64,000 nt of DNA, taken from Archangium sp. (GTDB lineage: Bacteria; Myxococcota; Myxococcia; Myxococcales; Myxococcaceae). The notes below the pieces were generated by a model. The model did not search any database. It was not told where the DNA came from and was given only the letters and a program-made list of their open reading frames with translations. Positions 16,026 through 24,619 of this stretch are shown in pieces. Location of the stretch: NCBI GenBank assembly GCA_030695565.1, contig JAUYRZ010000106.1, forward strand, positions 28,867 to 92,866, written 5' to 3'. The position numbers and the translations under genes were made by a program. Each line of letters begins with the position of its first letter. Position 1 is the stretch's first letter.

Positions 16026-16406
16026 TTACGGTTCGCGAAGTCGGCGAGTGCCTGCAAGTGCGGCCTTCAGCGCCGCGTGTCGCCGCTCGCGCTCCACCGT
16101 CGGTTCCGGAGCCGGGTTCATGAGTGGGAACACCATGCCCATGGCGCCACCGAAGGGCCGAAGTACGGCGTTGAGCGTGTTCAAAGTCGGGTTGGCATCG
16201 TCTCGGTCTTCGAGTTGCTGCAGCGCCGCACGAGAGATGCCGACGAGGCGCGCAAAATCGAGCCGGCTCTTCCTCAGCACCACGGCGCGGAGGAACCGCA
16301 CCGCCTCACCGATCCGCCACTCACTGCCATGCACCAGGGCGGCCACATCCTCCAACAGCTCCTTGCGTTGCATCGCGCTCATCGCCGCGATCTCAGCGCG
16401 CTTCAC
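16026..16406 (-). CDS. XRE-family transcriptional regulator
   Basis: 126 residues. A single helix-turn-helix lies at about residues 33-85 (GEAVRFLRAVVLRKSRLDFARLVGISRAALQQLEDRDDANPTLNTLNAVLRPFG), the pattern of small HipB/HigA-like antitoxin or repressor proteins. A Met/Pro-rich tail follows. No toxin gene is adjacent: downstream is the ExbB-like gene and upstream is a divergent enzyme gene. The divergent gap contains repeated ATTAAAGTAGT boxes that could be its operator, suggesting autoregulation and possibly control of the amidoligase cluster. That regulatory link is inference. Confidence 0.82.
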   Translation of the reverse strand: MKRAEIAAMSAMQRKELLEDVAALVHGSEWRIGEAVRFLRAVVLRKSRLDFARLVGISRAALQQLEDRDDANPTLNTLNAVLRPFGGAMGMVFPLMNPAPEPTVERERRHAALKAALAGTRRLREP

Positions 16407-16468
16407 AGCAGCCCCAAGCTGGGTCGCTCGCTGCGTCGAACCCTGCCTCTGGCCAGCGACCCATGACT

Positions 16469-16564
16469 ATTAAAGTAGTTCATTGAGGGCGTCTGGCGAG
16501 GCGCTTTAGATACGAAAAAGTATCAGGCCGGCCGAGTTGGGCCGGCTTTGCCCATTAAAGTAGT
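16469..16564. promoter_or_regulatory. Candidate operator region with repeated boxes
   Basis: The divergent gap between the XRE regulator and the S51-like gene holds two copies of ATTAAAGTAGT (16469-16479 and 16554-16564, 85 bp apart, same orientation). The first lies in an ACTA-N6-TAGT dyad. Between them is a second dyad, GATAC-N6-GTATC (16509-16524). This AT-rich patch in a GC-rich chromosome is the natural place for two promoters and a repressor site. Confidence 0.5.
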
Positions 16565-16612
16565 CGAGCGGCTCGAAGCAGAACCTTGAGAAGACCCCCG
16601 TCTCCCCGCATC

Positions 16613-17572
16613 ATGTCGCACGGTGTCAGAACGAGGCAGCAGGACGTGAGAGGCGCACTACTCGGCCCCCAGCAGCTGAAGGTCAGTCTTGGCGACGCGG
16701 TGTCCGCGATCGGCCGGGAAGGACCCATCGCGTTGGTGACCTGCGGTTGGCAGGAGCGTGAGGACCAGGACGAAGATCTCCCCTCTCAGCTCGGCCGCAA
16801 GACGATCAACCTGAAGTTGTACGAACGCGGTGAGCAGGTGCTGGCCGCCGACAAGGTCTTCGCCAAGGCGCACCGCGCCCGCCAGGATCAGCTCCGGCAG
16901 ATTCAGGAGTTCTACCGGCTGCGCCTCGAGCGCACCTTCGACGCCGCGCTCGCGATTTCGCGCAAGGCGGCCGGTACTGATCTCGAGGCCGACGAGCTCC
17001 GACTCTCCATGGAGCAGGTGCGCCGCATCGATCAGGAACACCTCGAGCGGGTGAGCGCCCTGCGTGAAGCGCACGAGCTGCAAGTGCGCCCGATGGAGCG
17101 CCCGGTCATCGCGAAGCACCGCGAAGAGCTCAAGAAGATCCTCAGCAACGTCGGCATTCTCGCCGTGGCCGGTGGGCACGTGGCGGTGTTGATGAACCGC
17201 CTGCGCATGTTCGGCGTGAAAGACCTGCTGAACGATCACGCGCTCGTCGCCTGGAGCGGCGGCGCGATGGTCACCGGTGAGCGCGTGGTGCTCTTCCACG
17301 AGAGCCCCCCTGAAGGTTTCGGCATCAGCGAGGTGTTGGAGCAGGGCATCGGTCTTCACTCCGGTGTGTTGCCGCTCCCCAACCCGCGGCTGCGCCTCAA
17401 GCTCGACGAGCCGCTGCGGGTGGGCTGGCTGAGCAAACGCTACGCACCGGACAAGTGTGTCGCGATGGATCAAGGTGACTTCGTGCAGTTCGACGGCGAG
17501 AAGTGGTTTGGCGAAGAGGGCACCATCTTGCTCAAGACCGACGGAACGGTCGGTACCGGATGGACCCATTGA
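16613..17572 (+). CDS. Peptidase S51 / type 1 glutamine amidotransferase-like protein
   Basis: 319 residues from ATG 16613; a TTG at 16586 is also in frame. The fold markers are IALVTCGWQERE near the N-terminus, a long helical insertion (about 75-170), then LAVAGGHVAVLMNRLRMFG and the nucleophile-elbow-like LVAWSGGAMVTGERVVLFHE. The last resembles the SxGA segment of cyanophycinase/peptidase E enzymes, which cleave unusual peptide or isopeptide bonds. It opens the esterase-ATP-grasp-GCS2 operon and overlaps the next start by 13 nt, so it likely trims or recycles the product of the ligases. Exact substrate unknown. Confidence 0.72.
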   Translation: MSHGVRTRQQDVRGALLGPQQLKVSLGDAVSAIGREGPIALVTCGWQEREDQDEDLPSQLGRKTINLKLYERGEQVLAADKVFAKAHRARQDQLRQIQEFYRLRLERTFDAALAISRKAAGTDLEADELRLSMEQVRRIDQEHLERVSALREAHELQVRPMERPVIAKHREELKKILSNVGILAVAGGHVAVLMNRLRMFGVKDLLNDHALVAWSGGAMVTGERVVLFHESPPEGFGISEVLEQGIGLHSGVLPLPNPRLRLKLDEPLRVGWLSKRYAPDKCVAMDQGDFVQFDGEKWFGEEGTILLKTDGTVGTGWTH

Positions 17573-18708
17573 GCGAGCTCGCCATCGAAGTTTTGAAGAA
17601 GGGCCCGCACGACGGGCCGACGATCGACGCGTTCATGAAGAGCCACTCCTTCCCCTTGGTGGAGGGCGGCAAGGTCACCTTCTGTTTCCGCGGCCAGGTG
17701 GACGGCGTTCACTTGAAGAGCTGGGTGTACGGCCTGCCCAACAGCCAGCCGCTCCATCACCTGTCTGACTCTGATCTCTGGCACCTCACGCTCGACATCC
17801 CTCCGAAGTCGCGGGTCGAATACAAGTTCGAGATCGTCCGCAACGGCAACGGTCACTGGATCGAAGATCCCCTCAACCCGTTCCGCGCGACGGATCCGTT
17901 CGGCGCGAACTCGGTGGTGCACGGCGAGGGCTACTCCATCCCGGAGTGGACACAGGTCGATCCCGATGCGCGCCCCGGCACCCTCGAGCCGTGGGTGGTG
18001 AAGAGCAAGGCCTTCAACGACACGCGCGGTTTCCTCGTCTACCTGCCCGCACGATTCCGCAAGACCCGCCGTTACCCGCTGCTCTTCGTGCACGACGGGC
18101 CCGACTACGTGCGCTTCGCGAACTTGAAGACGGTGCTCGACAACCTGATCCACCGCCTCGAGATCCCCGACCTGGTGGTCGCGCTCACCGGCAGCCCCAA
18201 CCGCATCGGTGAGTACGCCGACGACGAACGCCACGCGCGCTACGTCACCGAAGAGGCGATCCCCGATCTCGAAGCGCGGCTCCCGCTGATCGGCCAGCCC
18301 CGCGGCCGCTGCCTCATGGGCGCCAGCTTCGGAGGCGTCGCCTCGCTGTCTACGGCGGTCCGTTATCCCGGCTTCTATGGGCGGCTGCTCCTCCAGTCAG
18401 GCTCGTTCGCGTTCAGTGACATCGGTCACCAGAACAAACGCGGACCGGCGTTCGAACCCGTGGTGAAGTTCATGAACCGCTTCCGGGAGAACCCGGTGTT
18501 GGTGGCGGACAAGGCGTTCATCAGCTGCGGCATGCACGAGTCACTCATCTACGAAAACCGCTCGCTCATCCCGATGCTCCAGACCACCCAGCTGGAGCTC
18601 AAGTACGTCGAAGCACGCGACGGGCATAACTGGGAGAATTGGCGAGATCGGCTCCGCGAGGGGCTCTCGTGGCTGTTTCCCGGCCCGCTGCGCATGGTCT
18701 ACGAGTAA
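17560..18708 (+). CDS. Enterochelin-esterase-like alpha/beta hydrolase
   Basis: 382 residues from ATG 17560, overlapping the upstream stop by 13 nt. Residues about 30-110 form an Ig/CBM48-like N-terminal domain (KVTFCFRGQVDGVHLKSWVYGL, VEYKFEIVRNGNGHWIEDPLNPF), as in Fes/IroE-type esterases. The hydrolase domain has YPLLFVHDGPDYV, the nucleophile elbow GASFGG, and a C-terminal GHNWENW giving the catalytic His. It probably hydrolyses an ester or amide in the pathway of the neighbouring amidoligases. The enterobactin role of the family is not implied, as no siderophore genes are present. Confidence 0.85.
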   Translation: MDPLSELAIEVLKKGPHDGPTIDAFMKSHSFPLVEGGKVTFCFRGQVDGVHLKSWVYGLPNSQPLHHLSDSDLWHLTLDIPPKSRVEYKFEIVRNGNGHWIEDPLNPFRATDPFGANSVVHGEGYSIPEWTQVDPDARPGTLEPWVVKSKAFNDTRGFLVYLPARFRKTRRYPLLFVHDGPDYVRFANLKTVLDNLIHRLEIPDLVVALTGSPNRIGEYADDERHARYVTEEAIPDLEARLPLIGQPRGRCLMGASFGGVASLSTAVRYPGFYGRLLLQSGSFAFSDIGHQNKRGPAFEPVVKFMNRFRENPVLVADKAFISCGMHESLIYENRSLIPMLQTTQLELKYVEARDGHNWENWRDRLREGLSWLFPGPLRMVYE

Positions 18709-18735
18709 ACTTTCTCTTCTCTCCGAGGGAACACA

Positions 18736-19977
18736 GTGGCGAACGTCACGAGAAGCATCGGTCTTTCGTTGGGCGCCGACATCTGCTGGCCGATCTGCTT
18801 CGAGCAGATCATGAAGCGGCTGGCGCTCCGCATTCCGCACCAGGGCGACACGCTCGATTTTCAAGTCGAGCGCGTCACCATCGAACCCTTCGGCCTCACG
18901 CAACCCGTGAAGTACGACGTGGTGATCGACCGCCTGACGCACTGGTACGACACCACGCGCGAGTGGATCAAGAAGGGCGTGTTGATGGACGGGCTCTACG
19001 TCTTCAACAACCCCTGGTCCGTGCAGTCGATGGAGAAGCACACCAGCTACGCCGCGATGACCGCGCTGGGCATGCCCATTCCCGAGACGTGGATGGTGCC
19101 GCCCAAGTCGTACGACGCGCTGCCTGACTTGAAGCCCACCCTCAAGCAGTACGCGAAGCTCTTCGACCTCGCCGCGCTGGGGAAGAAGATCGGCTACCCG
19201 CTCTTCATGAAGCCGTACGACGGCGGCGGGTGGAAGGGCGTCACCTGCATCCGCAACGAGGCCGACCTCAAGAAGGCCTACGACGAGTCGGGCACGCTGG
19301 TGATGCACCTGCAGAAGGCCGTCGATCCGTACGACCGCTTCGTGCGCACCATCGGCTTCGGGCCGCAGACGCACTCGGTGCTCTACGACCCGGATGCGCC
19401 GCTGCACGATCGCTACACCATGAAGAAAGAACCGGAGTTCCTCGAGGCGAAGGATCGCCGCGTGCTCGAGAACACCACGCTGACCATCAACGCGTTCTTC
19501 GGGTGGGACTTCAATTCTTGCGAGACGCTGCGCAAGGACGGCACCTGGTACCCGATCGACTTCGCCAACCCGTGCCCCGACAGCCAGGTCACCTCGCTGC
19601 ACTACCACTTCCCCTGGATGGTGAAGGCGTACCTCAAGTGGGCGATCTTCACGTCGGCCACCAAGCGGCCGATGCGCAAGGCCTTCGATTGGGATCCGTT
19701 CTACGCCATCGCGAAAGAAGCGCTTCCGTACGACCAGAAGCTGGAGAAGTACGGCGCGCTGTCACGCAAGCTGCTCCAGGCTGATCAGTTCGAAGAGTTC
19801 TGCCACAAGAACCTCAAGCACCTCGATGAGGTCGCGTGGGAGTTCTTCGCCACCGACACCGCCAAGGACGCCGTTCGCCAGAAGGTGACTGCGTTGTTCC
19901 CTGCCCACGAGGTGGAGAAGTTCACCGAGCTCTTCTTCGCGCGCATTCAGCAGTGGCGGGCGGATCAGAAAGCATGA
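18736..19977 (+). CDS. ATP-grasp ligase, divergent subtype
   Basis: 413 residues from GTG 18736, preceded by GAGGGA about 8 nt upstream. ATP-grasp features: SMEKHTSYAAMTALGMPIPETW, GYPLFMKPYDGGGWKGV (ATP-binding Lys and Gly loop), and the C-terminal GTWYPIDFANPCPDSQVTSLHYH in place of the usual E-N-metal segment (D and N retained). It differs clearly from the three other ATP-grasp proteins in the window. It probably activates a carboxylate as acyl-phosphate and couples an amine. Its stop overlaps the next gene's ATG by 4 nt, tying it to an esterase and the GCS2-CBS ligase. Confidence 0.83.
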   Translation: MANVTRSIGLSLGADICWPICFEQIMKRLALRIPHQGDTLDFQVERVTIEPFGLTQPVKYDVVIDRLTHWYDTTREWIKKGVLMDGLYVFNNPWSVQSMEKHTSYAAMTALGMPIPETWMVPPKSYDALPDLKPTLKQYAKLFDLAALGKKIGYPLFMKPYDGGGWKGVTCIRNEADLKKAYDESGTLVMHLQKAVDPYDRFVRTIGFGPQTHSVLYDPDAPLHDRYTMKKEPEFLEAKDRRVLENTTLTINAFFGWDFNSCETLRKDGTWYPIDFANPCPDSQVTSLHYHFPWMVKAYLKWAIFTSATKRPMRKAFDWDPFYAIAKEALPYDQKLEKYGALSRKLLQADQFEEFCHKNLKHLDEVAWEFFATDTAKDAVRQKVTALFPAHEVEKFTELFFARIQQWRADQKA

Positions 19978-20720
19978 AGCCCACCGAGAACAAGACGAAG
20001 GCCAAGTGGTTCTCGCAGCGCCTGCACCGTGAGGTGACGATGGCGCGCTGGGGTTCGTTCGGGCAGCCGGTGCTGCTCTTCCCCACCGCGGGTGGTGACT
20101 GCGAAGAGATCGAACGGTTCCTGATGATCAAGGCGCTCGCGCCCCTGATCGATGGCGGGAAGATCAAGGTGTACTCCTGCGACTCCGTGGCCGGCCAGGC
20201 GATGGTCACGCAGGAAGGTTCACCCGGGCACCGCCAGTGGGTGCTCAACCAGTTTCATCAGTACATCCGGCATGAGCTGGTGCCGGCGGTGCGGAAGGAC
20301 TGCGGCGTCGACAACATCGAGCTGTTCTCCGCGGGCGCGTCGATCGGCGCCTTCCACGCGGCGGCGGTGGTGTGCCGTTTCCCCGACGTGTTCAGCAAGG
20401 CCATCGCGATGTCGGGCACCTTCGACATTCGAAGGTTCATGAGCGCTGATCAATTCGGCGATGACTTCTGGGTCAGCTCGCCGCTGCACTTCGTGCCCAC
20501 CTTGTCGGGGCCGCATCTGGAGAAGCTGCGCAGCCGGTACGTGCTGATGCCTTCCGGAGAAGGCAAGGCCGAAGACATCAATGAGTCGTGGGCGATGGCT
20601 CGGGTTCTGGGGAAAGCGGGCATCCCCAATCGCGTCGACAGCTGGGGCAAAGAGACACCTCACGACTGGATGACGTGGCGTGACATGCTTCCGCGGTACC
20701 TGTCGCAGCTGGTCGGTTGA
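19974..20720 (+). CDS. Alpha/beta hydrolase (esterase family)
   Basis: 248 residues from ATG 19974, in ATGA overlap with the ATP-grasp stop. VLLFPTAGGDCEEIE gives the oxyanion strand, ELFSAGASIGAFHAA holds the nucleophile Ser in G-A-S-I-G, and TPHDWMTW near the C-terminus provides the catalytic His. The fold is that of esterase-D/enterochelin-type hydrolases without the N-terminal accessory domain seen in the paralogous hydrolase at 17560. Having two hydrolases beside ligases suggests processing of a masked or activated intermediate, but no substrate can be named. Confidence 0.82.
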   Translation: MKPTENKTKAKWFSQRLHREVTMARWGSFGQPVLLFPTAGGDCEEIERFLMIKALAPLIDGGKIKVYSCDSVAGQAMVTQEGSPGHRQWVLNQFHQYIRHELVPAVRKDCGVDNIELFSAGASIGAFHAAAVVCRFPDVFSKAIAMSGTFDIRRFMSADQFGDDFWVSSPLHFVPTLSGPHLEKLRSRYVLMPSGEGKAEDINESWAMARVLGKAGIPNRVDSWGKETPHDWMTWRDMLPRYLSQLVG

Positions 20721-20775
20721 GTCTGAGCCCCGGGAGGGCTCAAAGCCCCCTGGGGCGACGACGAAGGGGAGGAAA

Positions 20776-22695
20776 TTGAGCACCGAAACGACGCGGGCGC
20801 ACAAAGAGATCGAAGTCGAGCGTGATGCGAAGACGGGCCGGGCCTTCACCCGCGCCGTCCTCGCGGATCTCCGAGCCATGGAACGAATGCTCGCTGAGGG
20901 GCATTTCGAGAAGGGCGTCAAACGCATTGGTGCCGAACAGGAGATGTTCCTGACGGACCAGTCGTATCTGCCGGCGCCCGGCGCCCTGGCGATGCTCGAC
21001 AGGCTGAAAGACCCGCACTTCACCACCGAGCTGGGCGCGTTCCAGCTCGAGATGAACGCGGCCCCACAAGACTTCTCCGGCACTGGTTTCTCTGCGCTCG
21101 AACGGCAGATGACCTCGCTGATGCAGAAGGCGTGGCAGGCGGCCGAAGACCTGGGCCTGCACGCGGTGCTGATCGGCATCCTCCCCACCATGCGCAAGGC
21201 CGACCTGGGCATGGAGAACATGGTGCCCAGCCCGCGCTATCTGGCGCTCTCCAAAGCGGTCGCCGCGCTGCGGGGTGGTGACTTCGAGTTCGCCATCAAG
21301 GGCCTCGACGAGCTGATCATCGCGCACGACTCGGTGATGGTGGAGGCGTGCAACAGCTCCTTCCAGGTGCACCTGCAGGTCGACGCGAACGACTTCGCGC
21401 GGCAGTACAACCTGGCGCAGGTGTTGGCCGGCCCGCTGATGTCGTTGTCCTGCAACTCGCCGCTGCTCTTCGGTAAGCGGCTGTGGGCCGAGACGCGCAT
21501 CGCGTTGTTCCAGCAGTCGGTCGACACGCGCAGCAAGACGCAGCACCTGCGAGACGGCATGGCGCGCGTCACCTTCGGCACGCGCTTCGTGGAGAAGTCG
21601 ATCACCGAGATCTTCCGCGAAGACATCGCCCGCTTCCGCACGTTGGTGGGCACCGACCTCGATGAAGATCCGATGGCGGTGCTGAACGAAGGCAAGGCGC
21701 CGCAGCTCAAGGCGCTGCGCCTGCACAACGGCACCATCTACCGGTGGAACCGCGCCTGCTACGGCATCATCGACGGCAAGCCGCACCTGCGCATCGAGAA
21801 CCGGGTGATGCCCGCGGGGCCCAGCGTGCCCGATGAAGTGGCGAACGCCGCGTTCTGGTGCGGGCTGATGATCGAGTACTCGCAGCGCTACGAAGACATC
21901 ACCCAGCACATCGACTTCGATCACGCGGCGGGCAACTTCTACACGGCGGCGCGTGAAGGCTACGTGGCGCCGATGCACTGGCTCGATGGTGAAGAGGTGC
22001 CGGCAGCCAAGCTGGTGCTCGATCGTCTGCTCCCCGCGGCGGAAGCGGGGCTGCGGCGTCAGCAGGTCGATGAGGCGGACATCAAGCGATACCTGGGCAT
22101 CGTGGAGTCACGCGTGCGCAGTGGGCGCACCGGCTCGCGGTGGCTGACGCAATCGCTTCACAAGATGAAGGATCATGGCAGCGCAGGCGAGCGTCAGTGC
22201 GCGCTGGTGGCGGCCACGATTCAGCGACAGAAAGCGGGGAAACCGGTGTCTGAGTGGGAACCTGCGCGGCTCGATGAAGCGGGCTCGCCGAAGCACACGT
22301 ATCAGCGCGTCGAACAGTTCATGACCACCGACCTGTTCACGGTCGAGGCAGACGACGCAGTCGATCTCGTCGCCAACATCATGAGCTGGGAGCGGGTGCG
22401 CTACATCCTGGTCGAGGACAAGGACCACAAGCTGGTGGGCCTCATCTCGTACCGCGCGGTCTTACGTTTCCTGGCGGCCGGCGGCATGGCCAAGGACGCT
22501 CCGGTGTCTGAGGTGATGAAGCCCGACGTGATGCACGTGACGCCGCAGACCTCGACGCTCGATGCCATCTCGCTGATGCGCGACAAGCGGGTGGGGTGTC
22601 TGCCGGTGCTGCACGAAGGGAAGCTGGTGGGCGTGCTCACCGAAGAGAACTTCCTCAAGATCGCGCGCGACCTGCTCGAAGCACAGCTCAGGTAA
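20776..22695 (+). CDS. GCS2-family carboxylate-amine ligase fused to CBS pair
   Basis: 639 residues from TTG 20776, chosen because GGGGAGGAAA stands directly before it; an upstream ATG at 20680 lies inside the preceding gene. Residues about 40-430 are a glutamate-cysteine-ligase-2 fold (RIGAEQEMFL, TTELGAFQLEMN, NSSFQVHLQV, RIENRVMPAGPS), which binds ATP and couples an amino acid to a carboxylate. Residues about 520-635 are two CBS motifs (VEQFMTTDLFTVEADD, VSEVMKPDVMHVTPQTS), usually adenosine-nucleotide sensors. The fusion suggests ligase activity gated by cellular energy state. It ends the cluster that begins with the S51-like gene. Confidence 0.88.
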   Translation: MSTETTRAHKEIEVERDAKTGRAFTRAVLADLRAMERMLAEGHFEKGVKRIGAEQEMFLTDQSYLPAPGALAMLDRLKDPHFTTELGAFQLEMNAAPQDFSGTGFSALERQMTSLMQKAWQAAEDLGLHAVLIGILPTMRKADLGMENMVPSPRYLALSKAVAALRGGDFEFAIKGLDELIIAHDSVMVEACNSSFQVHLQVDANDFARQYNLAQVLAGPLMSLSCNSPLLFGKRLWAETRIALFQQSVDTRSKTQHLRDGMARVTFGTRFVEKSITEIFREDIARFRTLVGTDLDEDPMAVLNEGKAPQLKALRLHNGTIYRWNRACYGIIDGKPHLRIENRVMPAGPSVPDEVANAAFWCGLMIEYSQRYEDITQHIDFDHAAGNFYTAAREGYVAPMHWLDGEEVPAAKLVLDRLLPAAEAGLRRQQVDEADIKRYLGIVESRVRSGRTGSRWLTQSLHKMKDHGSAGERQCALVAATIQRQKAGKPVSEWEPARLDEAGSPKHTYQRVEQFMTTDLFTVEADDAVDLVANIMSWERVRYILVEDKDHKLVGLISYRAVLRFLAAGGMAKDAPVSEVMKPDVMHVTPQTSTLDAISLMRDKRVGCLPVLHEGKLVGVLTEENFLKIARDLLEAQLR

Positions 22696-22708
22696 TCGAA
22701 GATGAGTT

Positions 22709-22746
22709 CCCCTCTCCCTTCTTCGGGAGAGGGTCAGGGTGAGGGC
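22709..22746. repeat. CCCTCTCCC-type palindromic repeat, copy C
   Basis: CCCTCTCCC (22710-22718) and GGGAGAGGG (22725-22733) form a 9-bp stem with a 6-nt loop, followed by the tail TCAGGGTGAGGG. It lies 14 bp after the GCS2-CBS stop, well placed as a transcription terminator. Confidence 0.7.
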
Positions 22747-22876
22747 CAGGTGAGGCTCTCCCAGTCCCGGGCCGAACTCATGACCGTTCGGTAGCCAAAA
22801 CCGAGGGACGAACACCTCACAGTGCGGCCATTTCCCCCCGCGCGGCGCACCCGCCAACCGTTGCATACTGCGCGAC

Positions 22877-24619
22877 ATGTTTGCCGCACGACTCGGGTTG
22901 ATCAGCGCGTTGTTCGCCTGCTCCGCCTTCGCTCAGGACCAGTGTCAGAAGCCACCGGTCTCCACCGATCCTCCGAAGGATCTGCTCTCTGACACGCGAA
23001 TTCTCCGCCGAGTCTCGCTCGCGCTCACCGGCATCACACCGCCGGTCTCGAAGTACGAGGCGCTGGTCGCCGTGCCCGCAGCGGGCCGCGCGGCCGCGCT
23101 CGACGCGGAGATCGACGCGCTGCTCGCCTCGCCCGCTTTCTACGAGCAGATGGTGCGCTTCGGTCACGATTGGATCGCGGTGCCCGCGTACACCAAGGGC
23201 GCGCAAGGCGACGCGTACCAGGGCGACATGTCGGGCCATCTGTTCAGGTGCGGTGGCGCCACCGCGCACCCCGGTGCTTTCTACAGCGTGGGTGAGAACG
23301 CTTCGCCCGGTGCGCAGTGCGAGCTGCCTGCACCCGAGATGAACATGGTGGAGCCCTGGTGGGCGCCCGGCACCATGGTCACCGTGCTCGGCAAAGCGGG
23401 CAGCGCGGTCACCACCGTGATGGACACCATGGGCCGTGCGGTGGACTGCGGCGTCGCCAACGGCGGTTACTACGATCCGTCCATCCCCGGCGGCTGCGGC
23501 TGCGGCCCCAACCTGGTGTGGTGTTCGCCGCTCTCGGGCCTGGGCGCAGGCAGCAACCACGATCTCTTCAACAGCCAGCGCCGTCACCCGTTCGAAGAGC
23601 CCGCGCGGCTGCTCGCACATCTCGCGTGGCACGATCGCCCGCTCTCCGATTTGATCGTCGGCAACTACTCCGTGGGCACCAACTGGCTGCGCGCGCTCTA
23701 CGTGCGGCAGGGCCGGCAGCAGGGCGCCACCGACGTCACCACCACCTGGTGGAAAGGCAGCACCGATGCGAGCCCGCGCGACCCGATTCATCCGACGCCG
23801 GATGATCCGCAGGCGTGGCGCGAGTTCACCGTCGCTGCGCTCAACCCGTACCTGCTGGCGAGTCGCGACTACAAGTTCGACCCCCGCACCACCACGGCCG
23901 CTCCCGAGGGGCTCCCTGCCGCGGGCGTGTTGACCATGATGGGTTCGCTCTCTGCGTTCCCCCGCGAGCGGGTGAGAGCCGCGCGGTTCCTCGAGATGTT
24001 CGCCTGCTCGAGCTTCAGCCCGCCGCCGGCCACCGCGATGTTCCCTCCGTACACCGGAGACCCGGCCACCGGCGGCACCTGTCTTCACTGTCACCGCGCG
24101 CTCGACCCGGCGGCGATCTTCTTCAAGCGCTGGGACTTCGGAGCAGGCAGCTACTACGTGCCCTGGCCCTTCATGCCGGGCATCGGGCGGTTTCGCATCA
24201 CGCCCGCGTGGGTCTCTGGCCAGTACCCGCACAGCGCCGCGGACAACTCGCCGGGCTTCCGCTGGAAGAACGCCTTCGTGCCCGGCACGGTGATGACGCC
24301 CACCACGCCCGCCGAGGCGATGACCAACGCCGAAGCGCTGCTGCTCGACACCATGCCGCCGAGCTACTCACTGCTGGGCGCGACCAGTGACGGCACCATG
24401 GGCCCCCTGGGCTTCGGCAAGTTGTTGATGAGCTCAGGCGCGTTCGACCAGTGCGCGGTGCGCAAGATGTACTCGCGCTTCGTCGGCCGCGAGCTCGACC
24501 CTGCAGTCGAAGGCGCCTACCTCGACACGCTCACCAGGGAGTTCGTCGCGCGTGATCGCAAGCTGAAGCCCTTCGTGAAGTACCTCTTCACCCAGCCCGA
24601 GTTCCGGAGGGGTTTGTGA
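22877..24619 (+). CDS. Exported DUF1592/DUF1549-like protein
   Basis: 580 residues with a signal peptide (MFAARLGLISALFACSAFAQ). The N-terminal part (LSDTRILRRVSLALTGITPPVSKYEAL) and the C-terminal MYSRFVGRELDPAVEGAYLDTLTREF...KYLFTQPEFRRG resemble the DUF1549/DUF1592/DUF1585 proteins of planctomycetes and myxobacteria, which pair with DUF1501 proteins. CLHCHRALDP at about residue 400 is a CxxCH haem-binding site. Many further Cys suggest disulfides in the periplasm. It overlaps the next gene by 4 nt (GTGA) and heads a three-gene operon. The family is linked to polysaccharide or redox processes but lacks a proven activity. Confidence 0.8.
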   Translation: MFAARLGLISALFACSAFAQDQCQKPPVSTDPPKDLLSDTRILRRVSLALTGITPPVSKYEALVAVPAAGRAAALDAEIDALLASPAFYEQMVRFGHDWIAVPAYTKGAQGDAYQGDMSGHLFRCGGATAHPGAFYSVGENASPGAQCELPAPEMNMVEPWWAPGTMVTVLGKAGSAVTTVMDTMGRAVDCGVANGGYYDPSIPGGCGCGPNLVWCSPLSGLGAGSNHDLFNSQRRHPFEEPARLLAHLAWHDRPLSDLIVGNYSVGTNWLRALYVRQGRQQGATDVTTTWWKGSTDASPRDPIHPTPDDPQAWREFTVAALNPYLLASRDYKFDPRTTTAAPEGLPAAGVLTMMGSLSAFPRERVRAARFLEMFACSSFSPPPATAMFPPYTGDPATGGTCLHCHRALDPAAIFFKRWDFGAGSYYVPWPFMPGIGRFRITPAWVSGQYPHSAADNSPGFRWKNAFVPGTVMTPTTPAEAMTNAEALLLDTMPPSYSLLGATSDGTMGPLGFGKLLMSSGAFDQCAVRKMYSRFVGRELDPAVEGAYLDTLTREFVARDRKLKPFVKYLFTQPEFRRGL

